Positions 9,350-22,637 of a DNA stretch of 64,000 bases are shown in pieces. Under the pieces are notes generated by a model, which saw only the letters and a list, made by a program, of their open reading frames with translations, was not told the origin of the DNA and did not search any database. The position numbers and the translations under genes were made by a program. The first letter of the stretch is position 1, and each line of letters opens with the position of its first letter. This stretch comes from Craspedostauros australis (lineage: Eukaryota; Bacillariophyta; Bacillariophyceae; Mastogloiales; Achnanthaceae). The stretch covers positions 806,001-870,000 of the forward strand of contig JAMXDE010000015.1 in the NCBI GenBank assembly GCA_026770025.1, in the 5' to 3' direction.

Positions 9350-10673
9350 TGGTATCATGGGAGCAACTTGGTGCAGGCTGGGAATTCACCCGTCTTGGAT
9401 AACATCGTGAGGGAGCAGCAGCAACGATTCGAGTCCAATCAAACCAAGGTAAGATGTTTCTCGTCTCAGACAATAACAGAGTCGTAGGGAGTGCAGGTTG
9501 CGATAGCGGTGGGAATGGGGAACGATTGCTTCGCTGCATGAATGTGATGACAACCATTATTGGAGCTGTCTGAGTATTATTGATGATAACTCTTGAATTA
9601 CGCTTTTTGTCTGATTCTTGCAACGGCACAGCAATCGAGATCGTCCCCCCCCCCCCCCCAAGACAGCGCAACTTCTGCTTCTCCCGTCCTGGTCTATCTA
9701 ACCATCAATCAATCATTCTATTCCGCCAACTATTGCATGATCTTCCTCACTCACCAACTGCTTCGTGGTGCTCATATTCCTATCCCTTGCACGGACTGCG
9801 TCTGCTGCACTCCAGTACGGATACATACTCTTCACAACACTGCAACATATTATATTCTATAATATTATGCAATACACACGAGCAGGCAGCGACTCCCAGA
9901 CAGGAAGAGGACTGAATCATCGCCTGATCCGGGAAAGAGACGAGTACGACGCCGCGGAAGCTAACGAACATGTTCGAGCTAGAGGAATCCATCGTTATCA
10001 TTGTGCTAATACGAGTACCGGTGAGGCAGTGGACACAATAGTTCAAGCCAAATAGCAAGCGCCCAAGCAATAGTAGAGTTAGAATTGCGCAAGCAATGTT
10101 TAGGTTTCCAGCATGATATCTTTACAAACAAGTGAGTCGTCGCACGACGAGTACCATCGCTCGTCGCTCGTACGTTCACTGCCACCCATCAATGTCCGCG
10201 CGGTCATTTCGTTCAGAATGAAAACGAGGGAGAAGCGCTTTGTTTGGTGCCAACACGAATGTTGGATACGAACATGCTGACAGCCGCACATGGTGAGATC
10301 ACTGCCGTTGTCGTCATCATCGTCGTTGTGGGATCTCTGTACGCGTGCGTGAACGCGCAAAAGAGGAGCTGGACTGCTCTACGAGCCACTGCGTTGGAAG
10401 TGAGGATGGTGGTGGCTGTATCAACATGCAGAACGGATGAAGCTTATTTTATATTTTTGGGTATGTGTGTGTGTGTGACTTGTGACTCGGGTGTGAGAGC
10501 AGTCCGACTGGGTGAAACCATCCACTCGACCTCGTGCTGTATTGGTGGCATCCCCTCGCACTCACGAAGATGCGAAGAGAATGCAGCACGTGCCGATGCC
10601 AGGTTGGCTGGTGGTGTTAGTTCCACTGCTGTGCTTCCATGCTGGACTACTCTGCTGGCCTGGCTGGAACCGC
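9350..10673. other. Convergent intergenic region with long poly-C tract
   Basis: This lies between the 3' ends of ALG9 (plus) and the TPR gene (minus). A 15-nt poly-C run occupies 9645-9659 and a short TG-rich run lies near 10462. No coding exon can be supported; the open frames present are short and have no recognisable domains. Confidence 0.45.
9645..9659 (+). repeat. Poly-C tract (15 nt)
   Basis: Uninterrupted run of 15 cytosines about 300 bp downstream of the ALG9 stop codon; partner to the 12-nt run upstream of that gene. Confidence 0.9.
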
Positions 10674-11231
10674 TTAACGTCCTGGTGGTGGTGGCGTCTT
10701 GATGCCGGCCTTTTGGTTGATGCTGTTGATGATCTCCCCGGTCTTTCCGAAGAAGTACTCCTCGATGCCAGCCGCCTTGATGTACTCGAGCTGTGCCTCG
10801 GCGTTGCGTCCGGCCTTGCGGTAGGTGTCTCCGTTGATCTCGTGCTCGATGGATCTGTAGATGGCGTCGACGGCCTCGTTGATTTCCCGGGCGCTGTACA
10901 ATCCCTTGGCCTGGACGACCAGGCGGACGCAGTGGTCGGCATTCTTGGTCTCCGTGTGGAACTTGCCGTACAGGGTGACGCGGATTCTCAAGCATCTGCG
11001 GTAGGCCACCAGGGAGTCAGTGTACAGCTTCTTGGCGAACAGGGCGCGGCCGATCTCGTAGAACGATTTGGAGGTCTCGTCGTGGAACATTCCCCATACC
11101 GACTGGCGGATGTCGAGAGCCTTCTTCAGCTCGACAAGCGCAGTGTCAAAGTCCCCCTTGTTCCAGGAAAGGTCCTTGCCCATGTCATAGTGCTTCTGGG
11201 CGGCCTCGAGCTTTTGGATTCGGTCCGTCAT
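10674..11231 (-). CDS. Small tetratricopeptide-repeat (kinesin-light-chain-like) protein
   Basis: A single-exon gene of 185 residues; ATG at 11231 follows a CA-rich leader and TAA is at 10674-10676. The sequence is helical throughout and shows TPR periodicity: WNKGDFDTALVELKKALDIR (residues ~23-42), then ETSKSFYEIGRALFAKKLYTDSLVAYRRCLRIR (broken here only by position, ~53-85), then a third pair near residues 95-130. The spacing of about 42 residues and the ALxIR/LRIR ends resemble the TPR_12 repeats of kinesin light chains. It probably acts as a scaffold or adaptor, but no partner can be inferred. It ends in a proline-rich tail (TPPPPGR). The gene is convergent with ALG9. Confidence 0.75.
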   Translation of the reverse strand: MTDRIQKLEAAQKHYDMGKDLSWNKGDFDTALVELKKALDIRQSVWGMFHDETSKSFYEIGRALFAKKLYTDSLVAYRRCLRIRVTLYGKFHTETKNADHCVRLVVQAKGLYSAREINEAVDAIYRSIEHEINGDTYRKAGRNAEAQLEYIKAAGIEEYFFGKTGEIINSINQKAGIKTPPPPGR

Positions 11232-11307
11232 GGTGATTGAGTGAGCGGGTGGGAGTCGTTGATGATGATGATGATGATGCTGTCGTCCTTCTGGATGTTG
11301 TGGAAGT

Positions 11308-11353
11308 GACAATCTCTGACAATCTCTGACAATCTCTGACAATCTCCGATAAT
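11308..11353. repeat. 10-bp tandem repeat (gacaatctct) in the TPR gene leader
   Basis: Four copies of gacaatctct or gacaatctcc followed by a partial gataatccc, located 77 bp upstream of the TPR start codon and so probably within its promoter or 5' leader. Confidence 0.85.
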
Positions 11354-11829
11354 CCCAGGCAGCCTCGGGCGATCGATGTCGTTCGGCTACGGCTGGTGTG
11401 CACAGAACTATTCCACGGGGCGGCTGTGAAGGCCGTGGTACGAGCCACAACCTGTGTTGGGGCTGTCGCCAAGCACCGCCGAAGAGAAAGAGGGCTGACA
11501 TCCAACCCGAGAAAAAGAGACGAAAGAGTATCTTTTTGGGCTTCGCTCTCGCGCTAAACCAAGCAGAGGATCTTTGCGGCCGCATCGCGCCCTTTTGGTT
11601 CGATTTGTGTGTTTTCCACCGCCATTTGGTGCGGTCATTGCAAATGTCCACCGACTCCCTAGCCGTAGGCTTAAATCACACTGCTATCACAAACTGTACT
11701 CTCCGCCAACGATCGGGAGAAACATGGTCATGGTCATTCGCACAAAAACCGAAAAATAGCGAACAACTCACCCAACTTTCAGGCAAAACAAATACCCAAG
11801 GCGAAGCCGCGTTGAACGGACGCCCAAAC

Positions 11830-11834
11830 AAAAA
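11830..11834 (-). terminator. RNA polymerase III terminator of tRNA-Arg
   Basis: Five consecutive T residues on the minus strand begin 5 nt after the last tRNA base, the usual Pol III stop signal. Confidence 0.85.
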
Positions 11835-11838
11835 GTGT

Positions 11839-11909
11839 AGGCAAGACGGGACTCGAACCCGCAACCCCCTGATTAGAAGTCAGATGCGCTACCGTTGCGC
11901 CACTCGCCT
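11839..11909 (-). tRNA. tRNA-Arg (anticodon UCU)
   Basis: On the minus strand a complete 71-nt cloverleaf can be folded. The acceptor stem AGGCGAG pairs with CTTGCCT (one G-U). The D stem is GCGC/GCGC around AACGGTA. The anticodon stem TCTGA/TCAGG holds loop CTTCTAA, giving anticodon UCU, which reads AGA. The T arm is GCGGG-TTCGAGT-CCCGT. The internal promoter boxes are present: B box GGTTCGAGTCC, and an A box around TGGCGCAACGGTAG. There is no intron, and CCA is not encoded, as usual in eukaryotes. Confidence 0.96.
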
Positions 11910-14900
11910 TATTTTTCTTGGTTGTCGTGGGGGCGAATTATCCATTTCTAATCTCTCAGATTGCATTGTTTGCACTTTCGCTTCGGTGTTGTTGCTGTTG
12001 CCTTACTCCTGATGGTTTGTCTTTGTCTTTCATTGCAGACGCATATAATAGAACAGGGTCGCCCGCATCGAAGCACGCTACTAAATATGGTATAGAACAG
12101 ATGGTGCACTTGCACCTGTCGGTGGGTTCACTCGCTTTGTGTGCTGTTTACGCAGGCAGTGGGTTGCTTGTGACCTGGAGAGCTAGCCATTGTTTGCGCA
12201 ACAAGCATCACGAGCAACGCGGAGTGCGCCACCACGCAACTAGGGTTAGGCGCATAAAAACAAAGGGAGAGCCCCAAAGCACCTTCGCATGAGATGAGAT
12301 GAGTTGAGGCAGACATACTCGTATCTTGACCGCCATGCTTGCGTTGTGATTTGTTGGCAACCGCCAAGCAGCGCACAATCTAGCGCTTCGAACTCGGCAA
12401 CTCCAGTTCTGTTTCTAGCCGTTCACCGAGCACCCGCTCCTTCCAACTGTATTCCAAAGTTCAATGGCAGCGACTTAATCCTAAGAGTGCGACGAGATCG
12501 CTCTCCTCTGTGTTTCCTTTGCCATTTATGTCCTCGATGTCGATGCTTTGAATGCCTACAGAGTGTGCTGGCAGGAGGAATCATCAAGGTGGATACTCTG
12601 CGAACATGGCCTGATGGACCCGTTCACTTCGTTCATCTTCATTTCGTCAGAACCGACCAGATTCATCGAGGTTCGAAAGGCCTATCGACGAATTTCGAGA
12701 GCCTTTTCACATCAGGCCAATCGGAAATTCAACATTTGGATTCCCCACTTGTCGCTCCCCAATCCGGCCAAGAGTTCAACACATCGACGAGCCATCAAAG
12801 GCAGCGACCATCGCACACAACAATCACACTCAACATACGCCGCCGTGCACAGACACATACCCCTTCGAGCGACACGACCACTGTTTGGTCGTGCTGATGT
12901 GATAGAAGGTGATCAGCGCGCCTCCACAACACAATTCGTCCTTGGGATCCGGTGTCAGATTCCAATCGGATTCGTACATGAACAATTCTATTGTATGTAT
13001 CAGGTGGCCTCCTCGTACGACGATGCTGACGATCAAGATGTGTTGGTGTGCCACACAGCTCTGTTTCGGGAATGATTGGAAGATTCTACTCCATCAGTTT
13101 TCATGTTCAAGAGCGGTGCCTGCGTGTTGGATCCTACCGCATCGCATTCCAGCGTTGCTGTCAGCATTTCTCTTGGGCAAGCTTGAGGATGGCATTGTCC
13201 CTCCTCAACGACCTGCTCTGTTGTGCTCTCTCCCCAAGTGCCGATGAGCAGACTCGTCATCAACCGCATGTTCATGGGAGTGTCGCCATCGGCATTGCCC
13301 TCGCCACCACACATCTCTTTCTTCGCACACGTCAGCGGGGCTTCGACTTTTGTACGACAACGCTTCTTCTGAAGATTTGTCGGAAGTGAGAGCACTTGTT
13401 CATCTTCCTTCTTGGACCGCGCGGGAGAGACGAGAACGAACGAGATGATAAGTTGTTGCGCTGGCTGCCTTCAATGACATTGTCTTCGTTCCCTCAACAC
13501 TCTCCCTCTCGATGGTCTGCGCTATTAGAAGAAAGCAGACTGCTTTGTACCCTGCAATCTCCTGCGCTTTGGGGCTTCTCGATCCCCGCAACGCCTCCAG
13601 AGTTGGAATGGAGCATCTTGTCGTGTCCGTGGGACTCATAGTCTATCATAGAACACGCTAGAGAGTACTGGAGAGAGCACCCGCCTTGATGATTCTGCGA
13701 TCTTGTTGAGATTGTGGTAATGGGAACGGAGATGGTTGGGTACTGCGAAAACCAAGAACACAGGGGAATGTGCAAATTCATGTAATCGGCGTGGTCGACT
13801 CGTGGTATGAGCCAGTAAGCGAGTTCTTGGATGTTCTCCATCCACAAAACCGAACCCGATTGTCTGTCGAAACCCTGATTTGACGAATCACGAAACTACC
13901 CACCAACGTGACGTCACGCACAACAACTCGTTACTTGCACTTCAACACACAGGCGCGCAGAACGAGCGGTTTCTTGTTCAGAGCTTTTCCTGCGCAGACA
14001 CTCCTCATGACGAATGTGCGAAACGATGACTGGAGGGATAAAGACTCAGCCTGAAAAGTTGCGCTGCCTGGGGAGTCGCAGCACCCCAGTTTGGCGCCGT
14101 GTTGTGATGGCTGAAGCGCGCCACGGATGCAGATACGAGGCACCAGAATCCGCGGGCCAAGATCGAGTGAAGGCTGGTGGGAGAGACGTTTCGCGATCTT
14201 GGGTCTCGCTGCGCAGTGCGGTTCATTTGGCTTCCCAGGCTGAATCGTGCAGATCAGATCCACATTGTTCCTACTCGGCAAGACTTGCGCACAGCAACAT
14301 CACAAAAACAACAACTCTCCAGCGGCCGGAACCTCAACAGAAGCGTGGAGTAGTACCGGGGGCATTCATCTTGAGCAACACACCACATCATACTTGCGCA
14401 GAAGCAAGATTGCCTCCTGACAGATCCATCCTGCACAAAGGCCACTCGGTGATCGTTGGTAAGTAAGAGCAACGAACACGGACCCGCACTCGTACTTGCA
14501 CTCGTACTTGCACTCGTGACATAGACACATCAAGTGCAGGAACGACCAAGACCAACCAACCAGCATCGCTCGCTTTGGCTGCATCATCGGCACGAACGAG
14601 CATCTGCATCTGCATTCGAACTGGACCTGGAGGACGCAACAGGACATCATCCCGCCTCTCTCATAAAACCAGAAAACAAACAAAGTCAAACAGATCACAT
14701 TACATCACATCACAGCGCAACAAACAGCACCGGTCATCGCCAGCAGTCATCTCTTGATCAGCCCAAAGGATACGGCCCCAGCCACCACCCGCGCATACGT
14801 CCCACGTTGGCAATACCAATAGCGCATACCTTCTCCCCCACTTGTCCCGCGAACTCAGAATTCGAACACGCACAACGAAAGGCAAGCACAAGACAAGAGA

Positions 14901-15272
14901 GATAGAGATAGAGATAGAGAGAAAATGGCGCTACCGACGTTCGCATTCCTCAACCATGAATCAGCCATGGCAGATTGGCTGCCAGCTGTTCCCAAAGCAG
15001 AACGCTTTGTGAATGCTCCACCATTGTGCGCAATTGAGCTGTGCAACGGCAACAACATCAGCACTGCCCATGACCAAGATCCTCACACTCTCTGTTTGAA
15101 TTGCATCTCAAAATTTCCTTTCATCATGTCATAAACTCAATCCGGTCCAGCAGAACACCCGCAGTGAAAGGATTTCCGCTCGACCCCGACGCAGAATAGC
15201 ACAGTTTCCCACGCACCAGGCAACGCCTCGTTTCCCACGACCACCACCACCAGCAGCAGCAACAACACCACC
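11910..15272. other. 3.4-kb region without a supported gene, upstream of the ABCA transporter
   Basis: Several open frames of 70-175 codons occur (plus 12548-13075; minus 13033-13395; minus ATG 13841 to 13494; plus ATG 14925 to 15134), none matching a family I know and none joining neatly by consensus splice sites. A perfect TGACGTCA lies at 13910-13917, a hairpin CACGACCA-ctgtt-TGGTCGTG at 12873-12893, and a GAGATA microsatellite near 14897-14920. The final 300 bp should be the ABCA promoter and leader. Confidence 0.35.
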
Positions 15273-18200
15273 ATGTTGTGCTCCCGTTCCTTCGGCGCCT
15301 TGATGCGCCGCAACCTCATCTACCGCAAGCGCAACCTCATCGGTACCGTGAGTAATTGCTTTGCACCTTGTCCCAAAAACGGTGGAATATGCCAGCGCCG
15401 TTGGCTTTGATATTGTGTTACATTGTGCTGGTGCAATCTTGACACGATCGTGCTTATACTCGTACTCGTACTCACCACCAATCACCAACCCTCCATCAAT
15501 CGTCCATTAATCGTGCATTTCGTTCTCCTTCCACCCTCTTCGCAAAACCAACAACAACCGTAACGGCGACGATGGCGACGGCGGCGACGACGTCCTGAAT
15601 TTCCACAACTCTGAAAATGAATCAGCTTTTTGAGTTCGCCCTCCCCGTCGGATTCGTCGCGATCCTTCTCGCCATCAAGTCGTCGCTCGAAGGCAATGAC
15701 AGCTTTTCGGCAAAAACGGTCGCTGCGTCCTTCCCCGATGAGAGCATCGTCCCGTACTCCTTCGGCGACTACGTCAAGGCGTTGCAGGCCCAACGCAAAT
15801 GTATCGCCGACCTTTCGGGTGAAGAACTCTTCGAGAGCACCTTGGATCTTCCTGATTTCATCCAAGACAAGATCCCTTCCAAATTCTTCGGCGGCATCTA
15901 CGGCAACGAATTCCGCATCAGCGGAATGAACAATGACGGATTCAACTGGCAGGTCCCTTTCGTCAAGTGCGACAGCACGGAGTGCGATAAGAATGTCGAA
16001 GACGGCAAGCCGGATGCCTCCGAACTCTGCGAGTACTCGGCCCTTGGCGTCGTCTCCCGCACCGCGGACGACGCCGTCGCCAAGCAACAGGCCGACGACT
16101 TCACTGAATACATCTACACCCGTTACCCCGAGCTCAACCAGTCCAATCCCGACGTCAACCTCCCATTCTCCTTCGATTTCGTGCAGCGCTTTGACAGCAA
16201 CTCCGCCTTGGAGAGCTACGTCAAATCCGGCAACTACAAGAAAGGAGACACGCCCAAGATCACCCTCGCCATCGTCTTCGATGGATTGACCAACCCCGAT
16301 ATCAACTACGACTACCGCATCCGCGTCAACTCCACCAACTTCAACGCCCCCGAAGAAGCCGCACGTCCCGCCACCGTCACCACCCCGCCCACCTACAAGA
16401 GCTTCGAACGTTACGCCAAAGATGACTCGAACTCCTGTCCCCTCGACGACGGATTTCCGGAGATCGGCATGAACGAAACCAGCTGCACCAACCAGTACAT
16501 CTACAATGGCGCCTTGGTCATCCAACGTCTCGTTGGCGATTGGATCATGGAGGCCGAGGGCGCCAAGGACCTGGGCTTCTTCGTTTCCGAACACGGTGTG
16601 CAGTACGCTCCATTCCCATCCTTCGAGTACGAAGAGAACGGTTTCTATGAAGCAATTGCCGGTAAGTTCCGTCCTACGGTACGGTGTTGCGCAACGAAGA
16701 TTTTTCCAGCATCGTTACTCGCAAGCGGATTGGTTTGTTGTTGTACTACATTGTGCAATGCCGTGTTATCGCTATCGCTCTTCTCACCACCACCAAATTC
16801 TGCACGTTCTCGATGTCACAATCCGCGCTCGTCCCATGCCCATCCGCAGAGTTCGCAAGTCTGCTGATCACCTTGGGACTCCTCTACCCCGTCTCGGCCA
16901 TGATCCGTTACGTCGTACAGGAGAAGGAACTGCGCCAGAAGGAGCTCATGAAGATGATGAGTGTCACCGAATCCGACATCGGTTGGTCCTGGTTCTTGAC
17001 CTTCTGGAGCTTCCATCTCGTCACCGCCGTCGTCACAGCGCTCGCATTCAATGGCCTCTACGAAAACTCGGACTTCGGCTACATTCTCTTCTTCTGGATC
17101 TTCACCTTCACCGCGGTCATCGTCTTCTGCCTGTTCATCTCGGCCTTCTTCGCCAAGGCCACCAAGGCAACCCTGGTGGGACTCTTGTTCTTCTTCTGCG
17201 GATACTTCCTCACCTTGATCACAACCTTTGAGGACGGCAACATCGGCACCATCGGACTCATCTCCCTCCACCCCGTCGCAGCATTCTCCTACGGTATCAA
17301 CGAGATCGGTCGCCTGGAAGATGCTGGAATCGGTCTGAAGCCTGGAAGCATCGACGAAACCGACAACCCATCTGGCTACACCTTTACCAACGCCCTGAAC
17401 AACCTCATCGTCGACTGCGTCCTTTGGGGTGTCCTCACCTGGTACGCCAACCGTGTCATCGTGCTCGAACTCGGACAGCCTCTCCCATGGTACTTCCCAT
17501 TCACCAAGAGCTACTGGTGCCCAGGTAGCGTCAATTCCCAGACGGACGAGAACGAAGACGAGGAGGTCGTGTACCAAGATGGCATCCCAGCCGAGGAGGT
17601 TTCGGACTCCGTCAAGGCACAAAAGCGCCAAGGCAAGAGCATCGAGGTCCGCAACCTCCGCAAGACCTTCGGAGAGAAGACTGCCGTCGACGGACTCAGC
17701 ATGTCGCTGTACAGAGACCAGATCACCGCCCTGCTCGGACACAACGGCGCAGGAAAGACCACCACGATCAGCATGTTGACCGGTATGATCGCTCCGACGG
17801 AGGGATACGCAACCATCGGCGGCAGGGACATCCGTACCAACATGACCTCCATTCGACAAGAGATCGGCATCTGCTTGCAGCACGACTGCCTCTTCCCCAT
17901 GCTCACCGTCAGGGAACACGTCCAATTCTTCGCCAGGATCAAGGGAATGTACAACAAAATGTCCGCCCAGGAAGCCGAAGAGAAGATCGACCAAAGCATC
18001 GAAGACGTCGCCTTGCACGAGAAGCGCAACACGTTCTCCAAGAATCTCAGCGGTGGCATGAAGCGCAAGCTCTCCGTTGCCATTGCATTCTGCGGCGACA
18101 GCAAGACCGTGCTCCTTGACGAACCAACCTCCGGCATGGTAAGTTGGTGCATACTCAAGAAGACGCCGCAAGCCATGAACCAAGGACGAACCAACGAACG

Positions 18201-21200
18201 AACCAACGAACGAGCGAGCGAATCAATGAATCTCACACTTGAACACAATATGCTCTTTCGTCTTCCTTCTTGACTCTCTTTCCATATGTTTCTTCCTTTG
18301 CAAAAAAAAAACACCACAGGACCCCTTCTCGAGACGATTCACTTGGAACGTTATCCGTCAGTACCGTCGCGACCGTTGCATCATCCTCACCACCCATTTC
18401 ATGGTACGTCGGCTTGTGCTCCGCTCTGCTTGGCTCTGTTGCACTCCCAATCGTGTCCGTGCACACCGCTGTAATCGACCGTGCCATCGCCCCATGCTCC
18501 GGACACGAAGCTTGGTGCTCACCTGCTTTGACTTGCTGCTACTACCTCATCTCTACATCCATTCACATATGCGCTCACACTCGCGCTTGCACTTGCATCC
18601 GAACTAACGTCGGCTCATTCGTATTGTATCATCCATCACGCACAGGACGAAGCCGATATCCTCGGCGACCGCATCGCCATCATGTCCGCAGGACGTTTGC
18701 GCTGCATCGGAAGCTCGCTGTTCCTGAAGAAGACTTATGGCGTCGGATACCAGCTCACAATCGAGAAGCAACCGCAAGATGTCGTGGCAGGCACGAAGGA
18801 GGAGATCGATGACAGTCTCACCGAGATCGTCAAGGGCTCCGTTCCGGACTGCACACTGCTCAGCAACGTGGGAACAGAACTCAGCTTCCAGCTCCCCCTC
18901 GCCGCCGCTTCCAGCTTCAAGGGCATGTTCGATGGCTTGGACGATAAGGTCGACAATGGCAACATCGTCACATACGGTGTGGGCATCACGACTCTCGATG
19001 AAGTCTTCTTGCTCGTCGCAAGAGGTGACAGCGCCAACAACTCCAAATCCCGCATGGCTTCTTCCCGCATGCAGATCGACAACGGTGACGAGTCGGCACC
19101 CCCTGCCGATCAGAGCGTGATGAAGGACGAAGACGACGGCGAGAAGTCCTCCCGCTCCCGCATCGACTTCGACAAGGAAGATCTGTTCAACACCCACGTC
19201 ACTGCGCTGTTCCAGAAGCGTGCATTGAACTTCAAGAGAGACAAGAAAGCTTGGGTGTGCACCACCATCCTCCCATCCTTCTTTGTCCTCATCGGCCTCA
19301 TCCTCAACAAATACGTCGTCGTTGAGCCCGACATGAAATCCTTGGAGCTCACTCTCGACGATTACAATGACGGGATTTCTATCGATAGAAACCCGATCCC
19401 ATTCAACGAGCCAAATTCGTCATACTTCTGCCAGAACGCCCGCTGCGCTGATCCGGTCCCCATCGTGGAACTCGACGAGACCGGCGAGTCTTACACATTC
19501 TGCGGCGTCGCAGCAACCCTGCCCGATCTGCCGCAGTGCACCATCACCCAGTCTCAGGAGATCGCGGATGGCTTACAAGAGTTCGGCGCCTTCGGCGTGC
19601 CAACGGACCAATCCAATGTCTTCGATGCCTCCGAATTTCTTTTCGACACTGCTTCCAGCTTCGCTGCCAGCACCTACGGTGCTCTCTTCTTCACTCACTT
19701 CCCAGACAGTGTCTTGGACTCGAACGGGACTGGCTCTTCCTACGCCGATGCCACCATCGCGAGGTGCCAAGAGCAAGTCGTTGGTCAGGACTACGTCAAC
19801 CCCAACGAATGTCAAAACTACGGAGGAATCGGTTATACCATCAGATACAACTACACCGCACTTCACGTCGCGCCATTGTACCAAACCCTCGCTGATGAAG
19901 CCATCGTGCGCGAGGCCACGGGAGACAACAACTTCAGGATCCGCACCACAATTCACCCGCTGCCCAAGACATCGGTGGAGGAAGCCTTTGACGAAGGAGA
20001 TAACGCTTTCGTCACCTGGTTCCTTGTCACTCTGAGTTTCCCATTCATTGCCGGATCGTTCGCCACCTTCGTCGTCACTGAGAGAGAATCGAAGGCCAAG
20101 CACCTCCAGACTGTCGCTGGTGTCAAGCCGGCAGCCTATTGGGTCTCCACCTGGCTCTGGGATGTGGCCAACTACCAGTTCCCACTGTGGCTGACCATCA
20201 TTCTTCTCTTCATCTTCGACATCAGCGTGTTCACCACATCTACCCGCAACGTCATCAGCGCCATCATCTGCCTGCTCATCTTCTTCGGGCCCGCAGCCGC
20301 ATCCTTCTCCTACATCGTCTCCTTCTTCTTCACTTCCCCAAGCATGTGCAACCTGATTCTCATCATTTCTGGTTTCCTCATCGGCCTTGGTGGAACACTG
20401 GCCACATTCATCATGCGAATTATTGCTGAAGACAATGGTAAGTTCCAACCGCGTGCATGTGTATGGTACTCGTACTTACAATTGTCTTGGAACAAAACTT
20501 GGTGCACGAACAAGCGCGCTTTCTTGGCCAATGGCCAACGTCACGTACCATGCAGTATTCCTCGCTTGTGACTGTATCTCATCACCTCACCACATTTCCT
20601 CTGCGCCATTCTGCGCGATTTTCGCATGCACCTGCAATACTCCCCCCTTGTCTATCCTCGCCACTACAATACCATACATCCGCAGAAAATCCCGACGAGA
20701 ACCTTCTGAACATTACGAAGGCCGTTGAATGGATTCTCCGGTTTATCCCATCCTTCAACCTCAGCAAGGGTCTGTTCTCCTGCATGAACATCGAAATCAT
20801 CGAGCTGCTCTCAGGATCCGAGATCACTGCGTGGGATGAGGAGATCGCGCTGTACGAAATCATCTTCCTCGCGTGGCAGAGCATCATTTACCTTCTCATC
20901 GCCATGAAGATCGATCAGCTATCTTCCAACCCCGAAGCCGTCATCATGTACCAGAAGGTCATCGACATCCTTTGTTTGCGAATGATCTTCTGCCCGGTCC
21001 GCCAGCACAGCGAGCTCCAGACCGAGGTCCCAGATGATAGCGATGTGATCGCTGAACAGGAAAGAGTCCAGTCCGGCGGTGCCAACAACGACATGATCGT
21101 CATCGATAAACTCTCCAAGGTCTACAGCAACGGAAAGGTCGCCGTCAACAACATCTCGTTGGGAATCCCACCGGGACAGTGCTTCTCCTTGCTCGGAATC

Positions 21201-22637
21201 AACGGCGCTGGAAAGACCACCACGATGGGCATGCTCACAGCCGAATTCCCACCCACAACAGGCGACGCCACACTCGCTGGCTTCAGCGTCTCGCGCGAAC
21301 CTGAAAAGACCAGACGCCGCGTCGGATACTGCCCGCAGTTCGATGCCCATTTCACCAACATGACAGGACGAGAGCACATCGAGCTCTACGCAAGTATCAA
21401 GGGCGTCCCGCCTGACCTCGTGAAAGAGGCAGCCGCCTCGAAGCTGGCCGAGGTCGGTCTCAACGACTTTGACAGCGACCGTGTCAGCATGGGATACAGC
21501 GGTGGCATGAAACGCCGTCTTTCCTTGGCATGCGCCACGATCGGGCAGCCTCAGATCGTGTTCTTGGATGAGTGCTCCACAGGCGTCGGTAAGTCTCCTC
21601 ATTTTCCATCCGATCACGTTGCGGGCTGCTCACGAACGCTCATCATTCCATTCCATACATACATTCGGCGATATGCAATTGTGATCACCAACATTCGCAC
21701 TTGTGCCTGTCCGTGCGCAATGTTCGCTAACCTCCTACTTCCGTTGCCGTTCACCCCAAATCTTTTTGGTTCGATTGTTCCATTTGCATTTCCATCTCCA
21801 TTCCGACTCCTGCACAACGCAACGAAATAACTTCACCTTCGAACAGACCCTGTCGCCCGCCGTGAGATCTGGCAGATGGTTTCTGACATGGTCAATGGCG
21901 GAAACATCCCACAGGAAGAGCGAACCAGTGTCATCCTGACGACCCACAGCATGGAAGAAGCTGAGGCACTGTGCCCCCGCATCGCCATCATGGCCGGAGG
22001 AAAGATCCGCTGCATCGGATCAGCACAGCATCTGAAAGACAAGTTCGGCCAGGGATACCAGGTGGAAATGAAGATCAAGGACGCCGAAACCCGAGATGTC
22101 GATTACAAGACCTACTTGGAACGCATCGCGGGAGGCGCCGGCGTGTCCGCGGGTACGCAGGTCGAAGCCGACACCGACGTCGAGGTTGCTGTCGACGATA
22201 CTAATGCCGTCATGTTGACGTTGGATCAAGTCCAGCAGGGACTTCGCGCTGTCACTGGCGACGGCTACCTTGCCGACATGATTAATCTCGACAATCCAAA
22301 CGGATATGGCGTGTACAAGGCTGCGTCATCACCAGTCGGCGTGGAAATCGGCGAGGTCGCATCCTTCGCCACCGTGGAGGTCCGCATGCGCCAGCTGCAC
22401 AACTTCGTCGCCACCAACTACCCCGACTCCACCATGCGCGAACGCCAGGACACGAAGGCTCGGTACGAAGTCAGCTCCCGTGGCGTCAAGATCTCCAGTA
22501 TCTTCCAGAGCATCGAGGAGAACAAGGATTCTCTTGCTGTTGCCGAGTACGGGGTCAGCCAAACCTCCCTCGAGCAAGTGTTCAACATGCACGCTGCCGA
22601 GGCTGAGAGGCTCAAGCGTGGAACCAACGACGGTTAA
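15273..22637 (+). CDS. Full-size ABC transporter, subfamily A (seven exons)
   Basis: Exons 15273-15347, 15626-16661, 16850-18138, 18320-18403, 18646-20437, 20686-21588 and 21847-22637 join in frame to 1989 residues. The layout is that of ABCA lipid or sterol exporters: a basic N-terminus (RRNLIYRKRNLIGT) before TM1, a large non-cytoplasmic domain (~50-365), a membrane block (~370-600), NBD1 with Walker A LGHNGAGKTTTIS (~668), signature LSGGMKRK (~770) and Walker B LLDEPTSGMDP; then a second TM with another large loop (~970-1200), a membrane block, and NBD2 with Walker A LGINGAGKTTTMG (~1594), signature YSGGMKRR (~1696) and FLDECSTGVDP. Exon 4 is only 84 nt and carries the H-loop (ILTTHFM). 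Donors are GTGAGT, GTAAGT or GTACGT. The intron-exon structure was deduced by continuity of homology. The substrate cannot be inferred. Confidence 0.93.

Noticed and set aside
12548-13075. 175-codon plus-strand frame
   Set aside because: No family resemblance and overlapping open frames on the other strand; not enough to call a gene.
15482-16594. 370-codon minus-strand frame
   Set aside because: Antisense to ABCA exon 2; Val/Gly/Asp-rich with no recognisable family, as expected from mirror translation of Asn/Thr/Pro-rich coding sequence.
16816-18183. 455-codon minus-strand frame
   Set aside because: Antisense to ABCA exon 3, which carries membrane segments and NBD1 motifs; no domain in the antisense product.
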